This document shows, in pieces, positions 1 through 12,908 of a DNA stretch of 64,000 bases. The notes under the pieces were generated by a model that was not told the DNA's origin, did not search any database, and saw nothing but the letters and a program-made list of their open reading frames with translations. A program made the position numbers and the translations under genes. The stretch is from NCBI GenBank assembly GCA_029378245.1, contig JARKIF010000061.1:62001-126000 (forward strand), written 5' to 3'. The DNA comes from Roridomyces roridus. Taxonomy: Eukaryota > Basidiomycota > Agaricomycetes > Agaricales > Mycenaceae. Within the stretch, counting starts at the first letter, position 1; the number at the start of each line of letters is the position of its first letter.

Positions 1-1260
1 CTTCAGCCACTGATCAGATCTCATCAAAATGATTGATGGCATCAAAACACAGAAGCTGTAGAGGATGGCATAGGTGGCCACATATCAGCACATTTATGGC
101 TGTTGATCACATTACATCAATGATTGATCCCATCAGCCAAAATGCAAAGTTGTAGTACAGCTCAAGAGCTACAAGAGTTGTCAGTAAACTTGTACCTAGA
201 AGCGTCCCCATCACCCATAGAATGGACAACATTTAATAATCAGTGGCATCTGGAGTCTGGACTGGATTCACAGATATGCCAATGCCAGTGGGACGCAGCT
301 ACCCACCCAGGCCTTGTCTCCATGCTCATTTGGCTCAATGGTATCTTGCTCTTATGTTATCAACTATATTTTTGGAGTGGTCAGCAGTTCAAGTCCCATC
401 CCTGCTTTTTTTTTTCACTTCACAACTTGTTACACACCTCAACCCATTCCATCTATCACCCTGGCCCCATTTGAGTGCAAAAATAAGTCTAGTTGTTCAT
501 CTGGATCCACCTATGCAGCTGATCAGACCCTTTTGATGCCGAGTCCTATTTGGGACCACTACTCCAAGTGGCCCAAAAAGGAAGTTTTGCCCAATGCACC
601 TACTCCATGCAACCCTGTACAGCAGCCAATGTCAGGAGAGGTTCTATGGGTGTATTAATGTCATTTACAAGCCCCAAATGCCCATAGGTCAGCAATGCCA
701 GGCTGATACATCAGTGTTTGTTGGGCAGGGGAAGTCCCCGGTATTTCATGGCTATTTGCGATCCATTCTGGCTGGGAATCATGTGGGCCTGCTCATGCTT
801 TGTCCTTGGTCTCCTTGAAAGCTTGTTACTGGGGTCTATGCCACAATATGGTTGAGAGACACCAGGGTTGATTGGAGATCAATTGCTGGTTTGAGGCCCT
901 TTCTCCTTGAGAGGATAATCTGTAAAGGACTTCTAAATTTTGTTTCAGACTTTATAAGCCCGAAATGGTGCAAATCTGGAGTAGCCTGGGATCAAAACTA
1001 CTGATTAGAGTGAGTTTTCCTCTGACAGTGATACAGTCCCATTCCTCAGACTCAGGATGTCCCTGGGTTGTCAGCTTGTCTTATATTGCTCAGGTATCCC
1101 AGACAGCCATTCCTACCATACAAGATCACACTTTGAGTCCTGTAATTCCTTGAATAAAGGAGATCAACCTGAGAGTGATCAATGAATTACAGGTCAAGGG
1201 GTTGGTCAAATGGGCTGATGGTGGGCTCTAATGAACTCTCCCGTCTCAGAGGATTCAGAA
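1..1260. other. CpG-depleted repeat-like DNA without a convincing gene
   Basis: I count only about seven CpG dinucleotides in 1.25 kb, while TpG and CpA are very common. From about 1320 onward CpG becomes frequent. This is the pattern of methylated, decayed repeat DNA in basidiomycetes. Short open frames occur, but none has a recognisable domain or splice structure. I see no terminal repeats, so the element type is unknown. Confidence 0.55.
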
Positions 1261-1300
1261 TATATATAGTTTCACATGGGTTGCCTCATTGGTTGTTGAG

Positions 1301-1813
1301 TTATGAACATTTGTATGATGAACACTCCACTTTGAGTCGAGTCTTTGAAAAGTCGCTGCGCTCGAGGTTCAACTCCGTGAGCTGACCCCACGGGATTTCG
1401 ATGGTTTCCACCGTCATGTCGGAGAGACCATCCAAGGTCACACGACGAAGCTGTTTTGAACCAAGGAAGACGGTCGAGTGGTGTGTGGGAGGGGAAGCGG
1501 AAGAGCTGGAATTTCGCAGCCAGAGTTCCTCCAAGCAACGCATATCTCCAGCGGGTAACGCAAGGAGAGCTTGAACACATGGAGCACTGAGCGGGTGAAC
1601 TGTCAGGAATCGAATCCGGTGTGCGCAGCCAAGGAGTATGGGTTGGATGGCATTGTTTTTGGGACTGCCCAAATCCACAGAGAGATCCAGCCGCAGTGGG
1701 TGCTCGCCACTGAAGGACAGCCAGGATCGCAAGATTTTCAATATCCGCGGACGTGAAGCCGATGCAGAACGAAATCGAAACTGTGAGTCTCTGGATTCGC
1801 CCCCGACAACCAT
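1301..1813 (-). pseudogene. Internal fragment of an F-box/LRR-like family gene
   Basis: The fragment aligns with the middle (about residues 147-287) of the intact family member at 25957. Shared blocks include LLGCAHR, VQALLALPAG, CLEE, HSTVFLGS, LRRVTL and IPWGQLTEL. The F-box end and the C-terminal LRR half are both missing. The similarity stops just after the residues TRL, almost where the copy at 18342 also stops. It lies next to CpG-depleted DNA on the left and the transporter on the right. It is probably a dead relic. Confidence 0.75.
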
Positions 1814-1914
1814 ACTAACTGGCCTCGCAGCGCTCCGTTGAATGAAACTTGTATGAAAATAATCGAGAAGTTAAGTATAATAGTCAGATTCTACATAGGA
1901 TATACCCGCAACGC

Positions 1915-4900
1915 TCAGTCTGACAACCGCTTGCAGTAATCGGGGTTTCCCGTGGGATTCTGCACAACCAGTCAGCTCAGCGCGTATGAGGGGGAGGGAG
2001 GGAGTAAAACGCACGAGGGCCCAATTCGGGAACGCCGTCGTCTTGCCGCTTCCGCCACCCACGGCGAACGTGTAGACGAAGACCATGATCTGTACGGCGA
2101 CGAATCAGTGAAAGAATGGAAGCAGGGCAAAGCGACGTACAGCAGTTCCTCCGTCCAACGCAGCAGACATCAAGAAGCTTCACCGAAAGGGTCAGCACCG
2201 AACCCAAAACGTCCGCGAAAAGGGAAACAGACGCACTTGTACTTCCGGAACCAAGTGGCACGATACTTGCGGAGATAGTACTGGGAGAAGATGGCGAGGA
2301 GGAAAGAGGTGAACACGCTCGAGTTGATGCCGACGGAGAGGTACCCGAGCTCGGCGGTCAAGACGGGGGTGAAGACATTCTGGAAGCCGAACTTTGGGAA
2401 GCGCTTGTGCAGGTACCACGTCGGGAAGGGGATGAGGAGACCGACGAGGAGCATGTACGGTACGAACTGGTGTATTATGCGTTAATGGTGGGAAGGGATG
2501 TGACGAGACGAAACGAAACGAAACTTACCCCATACCGCGTACCGGTAGCGTACAACGGCTTGCCGAGGGCACCCCACGCGATAGCGGCGGTGTTGAACGA
2601 CTGCACCTGCTGCCCACTCCAAATGTTGGTACCTTGGACATCGAGTAGGACTTCGCGGTGGGCGTTGATGACGACCTTCATGATGACAAAGTTGAGCAAC
2701 CCGCCGACGACGGAGCCGATGACTTGGACGAGGAAGGTCGCGCGCGGGGGTAGCTTCGTGTACTGACCCTGTATTCAATTGATTAATCGTTAGAATGTTG
2801 AACGCTGGACGAGCGAAGAGACGTACAAGCTTGAGATCACCAGTGAGGGCGTAGGCTTGGGTCACCGAGTTGTAGCCGTAGAGGGTGAAGTACATGTTGG
2901 CGACTGGCTTACCAGGGACAAGCGCAGCGCCGAGCATCTGCATCAAGTCCTGGACAGACGGCGCGTACCCGACGGTCGCATACAACTACAACACCGTCAA
3001 TTGCAAGACACAAACAAACGAAGACGAAACACGCACCGTGCCAATGACGGGGAGCATGATAAAGCCAAAGATGAGCGCAATGAGGGTGGCCCACCCAGGG
3101 AGCTGCGAGTGCGCCCCATACGAGGTTCCCACAGCAACACCAAAGCACACCACGAACACACCCAAGTAGATCCAATTCGACAGCTCGGGGTACTTCTTCA
3201 TCTTCTCGAAATGAGGGTCGTCGATGCCCTCACGTCCGGCGCGGATGATCTTCCAGACGTCGCTTGCGTGCCAGAGGAAGAAGTGCGTGATGGCGGCACC
3301 GATGTACCTGGTCGTGTGATCAGTGTGGTGCGCAACGACGGGCAAAAAAGAAAGAACGTACATGGTCCGGGAGATTAGGTAGAGCATCTGAGACGCAGCG
3401 TACCACGGCAGACCCTGCACGGCCAACTTTTCCTCGTTGAGCGAAAAGTCGTCTAGCCATCCATGAGTCAGCAACGACAGGGACGTTGGATGAATTAAAG
3501 ACGTACCGTTGAGAATCAAAAGCTGGTTGTACTCGGTACCGTTTTCGTAGTACAGCAACTGCGTGAGGAAGGGGAAGTTCTGCGCATGCCATACGTTCAT
3601 CTTGAAACACGCGCAGAAGGAGATGATGCAGATGACGACGCCGCCGTACAGAGAAAGCTGCGTCGACAAGGGCGTGAACAGAGAGCCGATGGCGCTACCG
3701 CCAGAGCCGACCTGCATGATGAATAAGTATGGAGGGGGGAGCGAGGAAACGGAACGCACGTAAGCCCAGTCGAAGCAAAGCGAGAAGAGCCCAAGACCCT
3801 CGTTACCCGCCGCACCACCTATAACGTCGTGAGTACCGACGAAATATATACCGTGTATGAAAGACGAACCAAAGACACGCGTGAACCAAGCACTGTCCTT
3901 GTTGGCGAGACAGAAGATGCTGACACCCGTGAGGGTGGGCGCGATGTATTCCTAAGATGCTCAACGTCAAAACCGAATAACACATGAAAGCCCAGGACAA
4001 GACGCACCGGAATCCACTCCCACACGAAGATGGCGACGAGGAGACCCCAGAAGAAGTTGCGGCGCTTCTTCTGTGCCATCATTCCCTCGCCTTTGTGCAG
4101 CGCCTCGAAGAGTTGGATGGTGGGCATCGTTTGCGGGTAAACGGCATATCTGATAAACGCAACCTGAGTCTCCAAATTCACGAAAAAGGATGAACGACGC
4201 ACGTGGGGTATACGAGGAAGATTCTCATCAAACCGGACATCCCAAACCCAATAAGCTGAGAGGAGATGATGGTGAAGATACCAACAGCGATCTCCGTCTG
4301 GACGTTGTAGTACAACTCCTGGGAGGCGAAGACGGAGATGGCGAGCGCAGACGAAGAAGCGGTGGAGGCCATTATAACGACAGCGACGTGCTCTTTGAGG
4401 TTGAACCGGCCGTGGTTCATGAAGCGGAAGAACCAGTTGTCGGACGTGCGCAAGAGGGCGAATTCAGATGGGCCGGGGATGACGACTTCCATGATCTGAA
4501 GAGATGTAGGTCAGTCAATGAGACGAAAGAGGGGAGCGGTGGGGACGTACACGACCGAGAACGAAGGCGATGATCTGGATGAAGAGCTGGCTGACGGACA
4601 CGGTCTGGGGACGGAAATACTGTGAAACCGAGTAAGCCAATGCACAGACGAGGATTGTTGATTGAGAGACGCACGAAGATCTGCCCAAGCACCGCAGCGA
4701 AGCAACTGAGGCCGAGACCGAGGAAGAACATGCGGAAAGTGTAGACCCTCATCGTCGGATCGTCATCAAGGGAGACGAGACGAATCGCATAGTCGGCGTC
4801 CGTCTCTGCGGCACGTTGAACGGTGAAAAAATGAACACGGCGTAGCACGCACCAATAGGCCGTTCTTTGCCAGACTCGTCCAGGTCGATCAACCGCGGAC

Positions 4901-5018
4901 CGTCGGCGAAGACCTCGCCGACGTCGCCGGTGTCTTCAAGGTCGACCTTCTCGCCAAAGTTAGGATCCTTCTCGTCCAAGACGGAGTTGGAGCGACTCTT
5001 CTCGGGGTCAGCCGCCAT
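1915..5018 (-). CDS. OPT-family oligopeptide transporter
   Basis: Joining the exons gives a protein of roughly 750 residues, normal for a fungal OPT (proton-coupled uptake of small peptides, plasma membrane). The N-terminus is hydrophilic and acidic (MAADPEKSRSN), followed by many hydrophobic segments. Family signatures include NIWSGQQVQSFNTAAIAWG, SAALDGGTAV and the C-terminal FPNWALNP followed by DYCKRL. Small introns interrupt it throughout. The last three can be placed: 2178-2236 (joins KY to NFLMSAALDG), 2090-2140 and 1960-2014 (joins FPNWAL to NPTGNPDYC), with the stop at 1915-1917. Every exon I checked stays in frame, so the gene looks intact. Substrate (tetra- or pentapeptides, glutathione, metal chelates) cannot be told from sequence. 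The start at 5018 is the first ATG of the acidic tail. Confidence 0.92.
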
Positions 5019-6732
5019 GACGGAGAGGGAGAGAGAGAGGATGGGGGCGTCTCGGGATAAGCTCGACTAATCCTTGCTGCTTTTGACGAAATCGTCAGGA
5101 CCACATGCTTATCGCTCCAATTTGATTTGCCGTCCGTGGAGCTGATAACGAGTTTGAAACGAAAAGATAACTGGAACTAGCGCTGCAACATGGCTCAATG
5201 GGCATGCCATACTAAATCTGAGTTAACAGTTGCTCACATAAATCCAGTAAAAGCAAGCAGCAGCACCCACCAGCGTAAAAAGAACCCTACTCTGGGAGTT
5301 GAAACCGTGTGGATTGATCGGTGATGGGATTAGCCGAGCCGCGACGGCACTCCGATCGTCGCTACAGGCATTCTCAGCCACCTCGAGTCTTGACTGCCGC
5401 AAAGGCAGAAGGCATGTTCTCTGCACAGATTCGAGGCTCTTGACTGCATACCGAGCAGAGCAGAGGCACCAAGTATGCACCTCCCTTCCAAAGATAAGCA
5501 ATTTCAAAAGGACGATGCACACGACCACTAACCACCGCTAATCAGAGCGGTATCTATATCCGCTCGCCAAATTCCGGCCTCCGAGCAAGCGGGCGCTGCG
5601 GGCGATCAAACTCGGATACACGTGACGACCTGTTCCTGGTTCCTGGCAGACAAGTTGACAACGAACCAAATTTAACTCGAACCTTGCTCAAACCTGCTTT
5701 AATCCAACCGGCGTGGAATTTCCGACAGCGAGCTGGCGGCGACCGCGTCATAAGAGTAAGATGGTCAACCTTGATTGGATGGCAATGTTTCAAGTAAATA
5801 CGGGAAGGATGAGGACGACTACTCACTGGGGTTAAATTGCAACTAAAAAGTAATCGAGGGTCGTGCTACCACAGTGCTAGTAGAAAATTGATCAAAAGAA
5901 GATTCACTGAACAGGAAACGGGATCCGGATGACTCGAGCACGAACCGAGTACCCTCCACTTCAAGCGCCCTCCGCGCAGGCGATGACTACGGCCTGCCTC
6001 GGAATGCGTCTGAAGCGGCAGCCGATCGAGTCCCCGAGTCCCACCATTATGCTGGAAAGCAGGGAGGGTTTTGCCAGAAAAATGAACAAAGTTACCCACT
6101 GACCGATACACCAAGCTGTGTGTTAACGTTCAGACCGAGCCTTTTCGAATCCCGGTGTCGTGCTCTATCGCAGGCAGGGAGACGTAGACACGAACTGCGT
6201 GTCTGCGATGCTGACAGCCACGGTCAATTTTCGCAGGGGCCAGACTGCTGCGCCCTCTGAGGTGTCGCGACTAGATTTGCAATCGTACGGATGGCAGCGG
6301 TGGGAGGAGAACGGTTCTTCGCAGTCGACAGACAGGGAGCGGCGTCGGACATCGTAGTGGGTGAAAGCAACAAGTTGAAGGTGGGATGACAAGGACAAAC
6401 ACAATGACAGCCCGCCGAGTGATGTGCCGATGGTCATGTGCCTCATCCACGCGAGCGTGTCAGTATCAACAGGTACAAAGTCGTCCAACATTGAAATGTC
6501 TGTCTATGCAAGATGAGTCCTAAGTTGAGGAAATAGGACAGTGGTACTAATTGCATCGTCCTCACCAAGAGAGTGATTCTGAATCGTATTGCGGTGTCAT
6601 CATAACTCACCTCACCTCGCGGGAGTCCGCTAGTCTAGGCTAGTCTCCGCCCACATAAGGACTAATTGCGCCCACGCGGTGACACTGGGCGCGTCTCCAT
6701 CGGCATCCCGGTCACATTTAATTTTAAAACAG
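5019..6732. other. Intergenic region between divergent transporter and methyltransferase genes
   Basis: No open frame here has a recognisable domain or consistent splice sites. The region holds the divergent promoters of the OPT gene (left) and the methyltransferase gene (right). It is not obviously repetitive. Confidence 0.5.
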
Positions 6733-6739
6733 TATAAAG
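6733..6739 (+). promoter_or_regulatory. TATA-like box of the methyltransferase gene
   Basis: TATAAAG lies 38 bp upstream of the proposed ATG at 6771 and is followed by a pyrimidine-rich tract, a usual basidiomycete core promoter layout. Confidence 0.5.
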
Positions 6740-6770
6740 CTCCCCTCCTTCGTGAGTTTGTTCAACCCAG

Positions 6771-7952
6771 ATGTCCGGCTCCGCAAGCTCCCATGTTGGT
6801 GCCAGCGCCTACCCACTCCCAGTAAGCCCACTCTTTCAACATCCATGATTCAAGCGCTCAAGGGATGCACACTTTCAGGGCGCGGGGGAAAATCAGACGG
6901 AAATGGTTCGGTACATCTGGTCTCTCTTTCACCAAGGGAAAAGTTGATTCACACGGTGACAGTTTGGACGCAATGCATCACACAGTCCGAAAGTACCTCG
7001 GAGGTGGCCTTTCGTTCATCCCGCTGGAGGACGAGAAGCCGCGGAGAATCCTGGACGTGGGGTGTGGCAGCGGCGCATGGTAAGTGGACGTTCAAGTTGG
7101 CCTGGGAAGTACTTGTAATGATCGCACGAGAAAATTCAGGGCAATTCAAGCCGCGTTGGAATTCCCGCAAGCCGAGATCATTGCCTTGGATAAAACACCT
7201 CTTCCCGCTCGGTGAGTCGGTTTCGTTTCCCATTCAGAAGCTGACTGAACCACTTGCAAGGACACTTCCCGAAAATCTCCATTTCACCTTGGCAAATCTC
7301 CAGGATCCCCTCCCTTTCGAGAATCAGACCTTCGATGTCGTGCATGCGCGGTTGGTTCTTTGCCATGTAAGTCTTCATCCGGGGCAGATATTTATGCCGG
7401 GTTGAACAAAACTTACTCGGCCAAGGTGACCAACGCACGCGAAGTTCTCTCTCGCGTGGCACAACTGGTCAAACCCGGAGGTCTCCTCCTCCTCGAAGAC
7501 TCCGACGTGAAAAACCTCTCGGAAACAGGCCAGCCGGCATCGTTGAGAGCGTGCATGTCGAACATGATCGCCGCGTGGGGGAGGCGTGGAGCTGATTTGG
7601 AGGTAGGCAGCAAGTTGAAAGAATTTGTTGAGGAGACGGGGCGGTTTGAGGAGGTGAGAATCAAGAAGGCTCTTTGTGCGTTTGGGGCGCAGAATCCTGG
7701 TGAGTTGACCGCCCAGAACACAACATTGACAGCCGACGCATTGATTGATCCGCAGATGCTTCGGAGACGGAACGCGAACTCGGCCGAGAGTTCCAAGACT
7801 CCTGGACACGATCGCTCCCGGCGATGGCGATGATGCCTGCTGCGAGTGGGCTGACGGAGGAATTGGTGAACGAGCATTTACGCGAGTTGGAGGAGTTTGG
7901 GTCCAGTGGCTGTTTCGGTCTTTATTTCTGTGTCGCCCGTCGCTCGCAGTAA
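6771..7952 (+). CDS. Class I SAM-dependent methyltransferase
   Basis: The exons encode a Rossmann-fold methyltransferase of the fungal small-molecule type. Motif I is ILDVGCGSGAWAI, the acidic end of beta-2 is EIIALDK, and motif II is FDVVHARLVLCH. KPGGLLLLED follows as the post-motif-III strand, and the C-terminus is GCFGLYFCVARRSQ. Clear introns begin at 7079 (within GSGAW), about 7211, about 7369 and about 7700, each with GT..AG ends that keep the frame. The first exon (MSGSASSHVGASAYPLP) ends at a GTAAGC donor. The exon joining it to the SHGDSLDAMHH block is not settled, because the obvious acceptor near 6880 leads to a frame change near 6944. Either a small intron lies there or the 5' end is damaged. 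The substrate is unknown. Confidence 0.8.
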
Positions 7953-10900
7953 AAACGAAATTTGGGTTCAATTTTGCCTCCCTCCCGCAATTGACACACC
8001 TCAGGGACCGTCCGCTTACATGCAGCGCCAAACTCTTTTACCTTGCTGACGGAACATTCAACCCAGCCTCCATCCCACAGGCAGATACCCGCGCTGATTT
8101 CGAAACGATGCTGCAGCTGTTGAGCCCCACGGGCGAGAATGGCGCTGTATTTTCCGGTGGCCTGACCTGTATCACATCTCTGCTAGTGTATAGAGACTTT
8201 TGTTATTGCGGAGTTTCTCAGCCCGGACTCAAACAGGTTGGTTTCCACCCGACAAGCACAAGTGGTTTGTCGACAAATTGTGGGCACGGCTAAATGATTG
8301 AAGGAGTTTACGAACCCCAGAGCAAATTCACGGCCGCGCAGGGCCAATACGAGGGGTAAGAGGGGTGAGAGGGATGCGAAAATTAGGTGCCAGGACCAAC
8401 AACCAAAATTATGCTGTAACAAGACTCTGCACTACGGATTCATCGAGATTCAACCACCAGTCCAATGGCGAAATCAGCCTAGTTTACCAATCGCGGATTT
8501 CATGTCAATTGCGGCGTCTTTAACGGTACTTTTTTTTTTTTTCAAATCCCCTGAGCTCAAAAAGAATTAGAAGATCCCGCATATAAATACAAGACCCACA
8601 CATCCCTCCGACACCGCGGCATTTACCCGACATTTACCGCTCGACAGCGGCTCAAGGTCTCAAGTTTCTTAATGGATGCTAGAAAGTTCAATGTGCGGCC
8701 TCCGTTGTATACGTGGCTCAGGTTCGAGGGGGCGGGAGTAGCAAGACCATCCGCCGCTCACGACTATACCTTTCAAGCCCAGCGGTGCCTGATTCTATCG
8801 AATTACATATGGCGCGGGTTCCTTTCCTGCGATGTCATAAATAGACGGACGAAGTCTGTTGCTAAATACATACATCTAGCGATGCGAGAACAAGCTGGAT
8901 CGGTCACTTTGTGCAGCTCATTGTGCGAATCCGGCGCGCGGCTTTTCTAGCTACCTAGAAATCTGGCTTTCATTGACGAGACACTTGAGAGAATGTACTT
9001 ATTCACCGGTATGTGACGAGACATGTACCGGCACTCGGGGTAGCTCGGGCTGTTTCACAACGGCGCTCGACGTCGTCAACCCGAACCAGTTACGATTCCT
9101 ACTTGTTAGGAATCGTTCTTTTTACCCGCCCCCTTGCCATCAAACCAATGTCCCACATGACCTCGCCGCCGGGTGATTGTCGGAATTTCCGAGATAAAAT
9201 GATGCGTGTACCTTAAATGTCCACGGAGATGTCCTTCCTGTACGGGAGATGATGTTCCGGTCCATCTGATAGGACCATGATGCCCATCTGATAAAGATAT
9301 CTGGTACACGCGGCAACATCTTCCGGTACCAATCACATCAGATATCTGTCCAGCCGACAATGATTTGATGTACAGTTGATATGACTTTCCTGTACAGAGT
9401 TTAAATATCTCTTGAACAGGTCATCGGCAGGGAGTGTTTTTGCAGAATAGAATGGTCCTCTATATGAGGGCTATTCAGGAAAAATATGCTGAAGGCCCTG
9501 TGTGCACTTCCAAGTCCGTATTTTAGGAATTTCCTGTTGGACTCAGATCAGATCAGGAATTTTGATGGGGTTGAACACTGCGATGCCACACATTTCTCAA
9601 GTGCTCCTGTAACAATAACAGAGGTTATTGGAGCCAACTGAAACATAGTGGACTGCCAGGACTGGTGGGTTCCAAGTGGGCACACCCTCTTCCGTTGCGG
9701 AGAATACACTAAGATGATTGATCCGCCGGAAAATGATCTTCGTGTCAAGCTGACAACCAAGTGCCAGGCTGCCTGCAGAACGGTCACCTCGAACAGAAAA
9801 ACAAGAAGGAATGGGATCCTTACATTGGACTTGCGTCGGTAGTCGACCAACAAGTCAACATCGCCGCGAGGATCTTCTTCTGATGATTTGATTTCAGCTT
9901 GATTGTAGATTGATGCAAATTTCGTGCCGGAACAAGCAACAGGTTGGGATCAGGGCTTTTTCATTTTTAATGAACTCCGACGACTCGATGGCATTCAAAT
10001 ATGGAGTTTTGGCCGTGCCGGTGCACGGGGGGACATGCCAGATAAACTCTGTACAGGAGCGCGATGACGGGGGACAGGTCAACGATCTCGGGTACCGGAA
10101 AGCGATCTCCCGGGACATTATGTACTTTTGCTAAAATGATCTTGACCAGTATGCCGGCCGGTTTGGGATCTGCCGATGGCCGCACAGGAACATTTGATCA
10201 GAATGGATCACGGAGTGACTCCGACGGCCGCCGTCCTGGGCACGCTGTCCAAGTAGCGTGAGCCCACTCAACGCGGCCTCCACAACGGCATCAGAGACGC
10301 CTCGGCAATGATTTGTTGAGACTTGATTAAGTATGCTGCCCTTGGTGCTGGTATCACTTCGGCTTGTCTCGGCATTCATCGTCAGAATATCGGTTATTCC
10401 CTGCCTGCCGGCATCAAGCCCGCAGTTCGACTGCTCGGCAATGGCAAGTATGTTCTAAAAAATGATTGTTCATACTTACTGTGATTGGGTTAAAAACTGT
10501 GTTGGTGCATTCAAATTAAGTACCTTGCTGCCGCGCTGCGCCCAGGCGTCAGCTCAATGCAATCTGGTCAGTTTCGAGCCGTACACAAATTTGACCTCGT
10601 AGAAGGCTCGTTCCATCCGCGAGATGCGGAGCCTGGACGCCGTTAGTAAAGCTAATGATCATTCAGTTTGCAAAAAAAGTGGAATCGTACCTGCCATGCG
10701 GAGCAATGGCCTCAAAGCCAGGTACAGAAACTTTGCTTGAACGCCGACGCAATGATAAACGACTTTGACATTGATTTTCCTTCTCAACTTCGTTTCCATG
10801 ATGTCAAGGGAAGATCCTCGAGCTTCTTATGAACACATCAGCGCTGAAATTGTCCTGGACATGATTGCCTGGCGGAACACAGTCTGGTGATGGGCCATGG

Positions 10901-11368
10901 CCATGGGTGACCCGCGATATGTTCCGAGTTCCTTTCCGCCGGTGACTAGCTGCTAGTACGGGCGCCCGCGGGTAGATGCGGATCCCAGATTGCCGACAGC
11001 ACCGTAGAGTAGATAGTAGCTCACTGGATATCGTTGAGCCTGAATGACGGATCAACTGTCATACATACCGAACCGGCGCAGACAATTACGATGATTTTTC
11101 ATCTGGTCCGGAGTCATTTCAGACTCCCAAATTCAATGTCAACCTCGATATTTGGTCGACGTTGGCCCTGGGTCGGCGTAAGTCGGAATTCCTGGTGCAT
11201 TCCGGGATATACCAACCTGTCCGGGTTCCTAAGTGGGACCCACGCTAGTCTATCTCGCCCGCATGTTGAATTTCCCGGCCAATTACATGTTCTGTGTCCA
11301 AATATGAAAGTTTCCGTATCTCTGGACGTTTGAATGAGAGATTGACGCTGATCATGCACACGTATTGA
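7953..11368. other. Long gene-poor stretch
   Basis: About 3.4 kb without a gene I can support. A TATA-like sequence (ATATAAATA near 8581) precedes a 92-codon open frame at 8672-8950 with no recognisable domain; it may be a decayed or very small gene. From about 9180 to 9460 there is a run of short, imperfectly repeated words (for example CATCTGAT and CCGGTAC), but I find no terminal repeats. CpG content is normal. Confidence 0.4.
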
Positions 11369-11376
11369 GTATAAAG
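11369..11376 (+). promoter_or_regulatory. TATA-like box of the SMP-30-like gene
   Basis: GTATAAAG lies 45 bp upstream of the ATG at 11414. Confidence 0.5.
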
Positions 11377-11413
11377 GGATAATCGCACGGCCCTCTATCG
11401 TCCATTTTCTGCG

Positions 11414-12448
11414 ATGAAGTTGTTTGCTCTCCTCGCCTTGCCTCTCCTCTCGCTCTCGGTCGGAGCTCTCTATAATGCCACAGTGGTTTACCAGAGTCCC
11501 GACCCCCTGCACCTACTCTTCGAGGACCTCGTCGCCCGCGCCTCGGGCCACCTCCTCCTCACTGCCTGCAACTCCTCGACTCTTCACTCATTCGATCCCA
11601 GTCGCAGCGAAACAGGCCTTACCCCAATCCACACCTTCCCGAACTGTGACGGGCTCATGGGCATAGTCGAGATTGAGCCCGACGTGTTCGCAGTCGCCAG
11701 CGGTTTCATCGATCTCATAGCCAAACGCGGAGCCAACATGACAGTGTGGACTGTCGACTTGAACCCCTCCCACTCCGCCCCTCTGGTCCGCAAGGTCGCC
11801 GTCGTGCCGAACTGCTCCATCCTCGACGGCTTCTCCACCATCCCTGGCAGCCCCCACCTTATATTGGCCGCCGACCCGGGAGAGGGCGTCGTTTGGCAGA
11901 TTAACCTGGTCACCGGCGCCAGCCGAATCGCCTTCGACGACCCATCAATGAGTGTCGATGGTCCCCCACCCGCCCTCGGTGTAAACGGCATCCACGTGCG
12001 CGACGGCTTCCTTTACTACTCCAACTCGGATGCCACCACGTTCTCGCGCATCCCGGTTCAGCTCAACGCGAACGAGGACATGGTCCGTGCCGGGAACGCC
12101 GCGGCTCAATTGATGAGCACCGCGCAGCCAGCGGGATTTGATCATGAGTACGATGGCTTTGATTTCGACGCGGAGGGACGGGTGTGGGCTGCGACGCATA
12201 CTGGGGCGGTTACGCTCATCACGCAGCGAGGGGATGGCAGTTTTGAAGCGGAGATTGTCGCTGGCAGTTTGGTTGGCCCGTCCATTATAGAGGAGCCTTC
12301 GTCGGCACAGTTTGGGCGAGGCTCGGCGAAGCAGGCGGCGACGTTGTATGTTACGACTGCGGCAGGCCAATTGCTCGCGGTCGATACGAGCGCTGGCGCC
12401 CCGGGATCGACGGAGAAGTGTCATGTAAAGCAGCCTAGGTGTTATTAA
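11414..12448 (+). CDS. Secreted SMP-30/gluconolactonase-like beta-propeller protein
   Basis: This is an intronless gene of 344 codons. The first 18 or so residues (MKLFALLALPLLSLSVGA) form a clear signal peptide, so the protein is probably secreted. Several N-glycosylation sequons follow (NAT, NSS, NMT, NCS). The body has the repeated strand pattern and GxxxADPGEGVVWQI, LGVNGIHVRDGFLYYSN and DGFDFDAEGRVWAATH blocks of fungal SMP-30/lactonase-like six-bladed propellers. The length is normal for that group. Such proteins may hydrolyse lactones or bind metals, but the catalytic acidic residues cannot be assigned with certainty here. Starting at the first ATG gives the signal peptide, which supports that start. 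Confidence 0.82.
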   Translation: MKLFALLALPLLSLSVGALYNATVVYQSPDPLHLLFEDLVARASGHLLLTACNSSTLHSFDPSRSETGLTPIHTFPNCDGLMGIVEIEPDVFAVASGFIDLIAKRGANMTVWTVDLNPSHSAPLVRKVAVVPNCSILDGFSTIPGSPHLILAADPGEGVVWQINLVTGASRIAFDDPSMSVDGPPPALGVNGIHVRDGFLYYSNSDATTFSRIPVQLNANEDMVRAGNAAAQLMSTAQPAGFDHEYDGFDFDAEGRVWAATHTGAVTLITQRGDGSFEAEIVAGSLVGPSIIEEPSSAQFGRGSAKQAATLYVTTAAGQLLAVDTSAGAPGSTEKCHVKQPRCY

Positions 12449-12908
12449 TGGTTAAACAGATAGAGGTTTCAGTCTAGAATAGAATTGAATGTAAAGAGTG
12501 TGATTTCACTGAATTCACCTGGTCACCGCGGCACGACGTTGAATGTGATCAAACTCGACAGCCAACAACGGTACAGCGTCGCACAGGTCAGGATGTTATC
12601 GAAGACCAATCCAGGCATATTTGGCCCCCATCTGTGCAGACGGCAGGCCATTCATTCGCACTATCAAGCGGATTTTCTGGATCGAAGATGAGAGTAAGAA
12701 GAAAGAGGCGTCAAGTTCCGTCCGATGTGATCCGAACTTTGACAACTGTTGCAAGCAACCGATTCACACTTGCGTCCCGTCATTGATTTCTTCATAACTA
12801 GACTGGTCAAGCCAGAAACCGTAGTTCGCTGGGAGAGTGGATTATAATAGTCACTGAACGCATAAGTAGACGACAGAGAACGAGTCTGAACGACTCACCC
12901 CAGTACAA
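12449..12908. other. Convergent intergenic region
   Basis: A 460 bp stretch between the stop codons of two convergent genes. I see no gene, repeat or RNA structure in it; it should hold both polyadenylation regions. Confidence 0.5.

Noticed and set aside
11588..12424. Minus-strand open frames opposite the SMP-30-like gene
   Set aside because: High-GC coding strands give long antisense frames; the plus strand has the signal peptide and family motifs.
6771..12448. A secondary-metabolite cluster around the methyltransferase
   Set aside because: No polyketide synthase, peptide synthetase, terpene synthase or P450 lies nearby; the neighbours are a peptide transporter and a secreted propeller protein.
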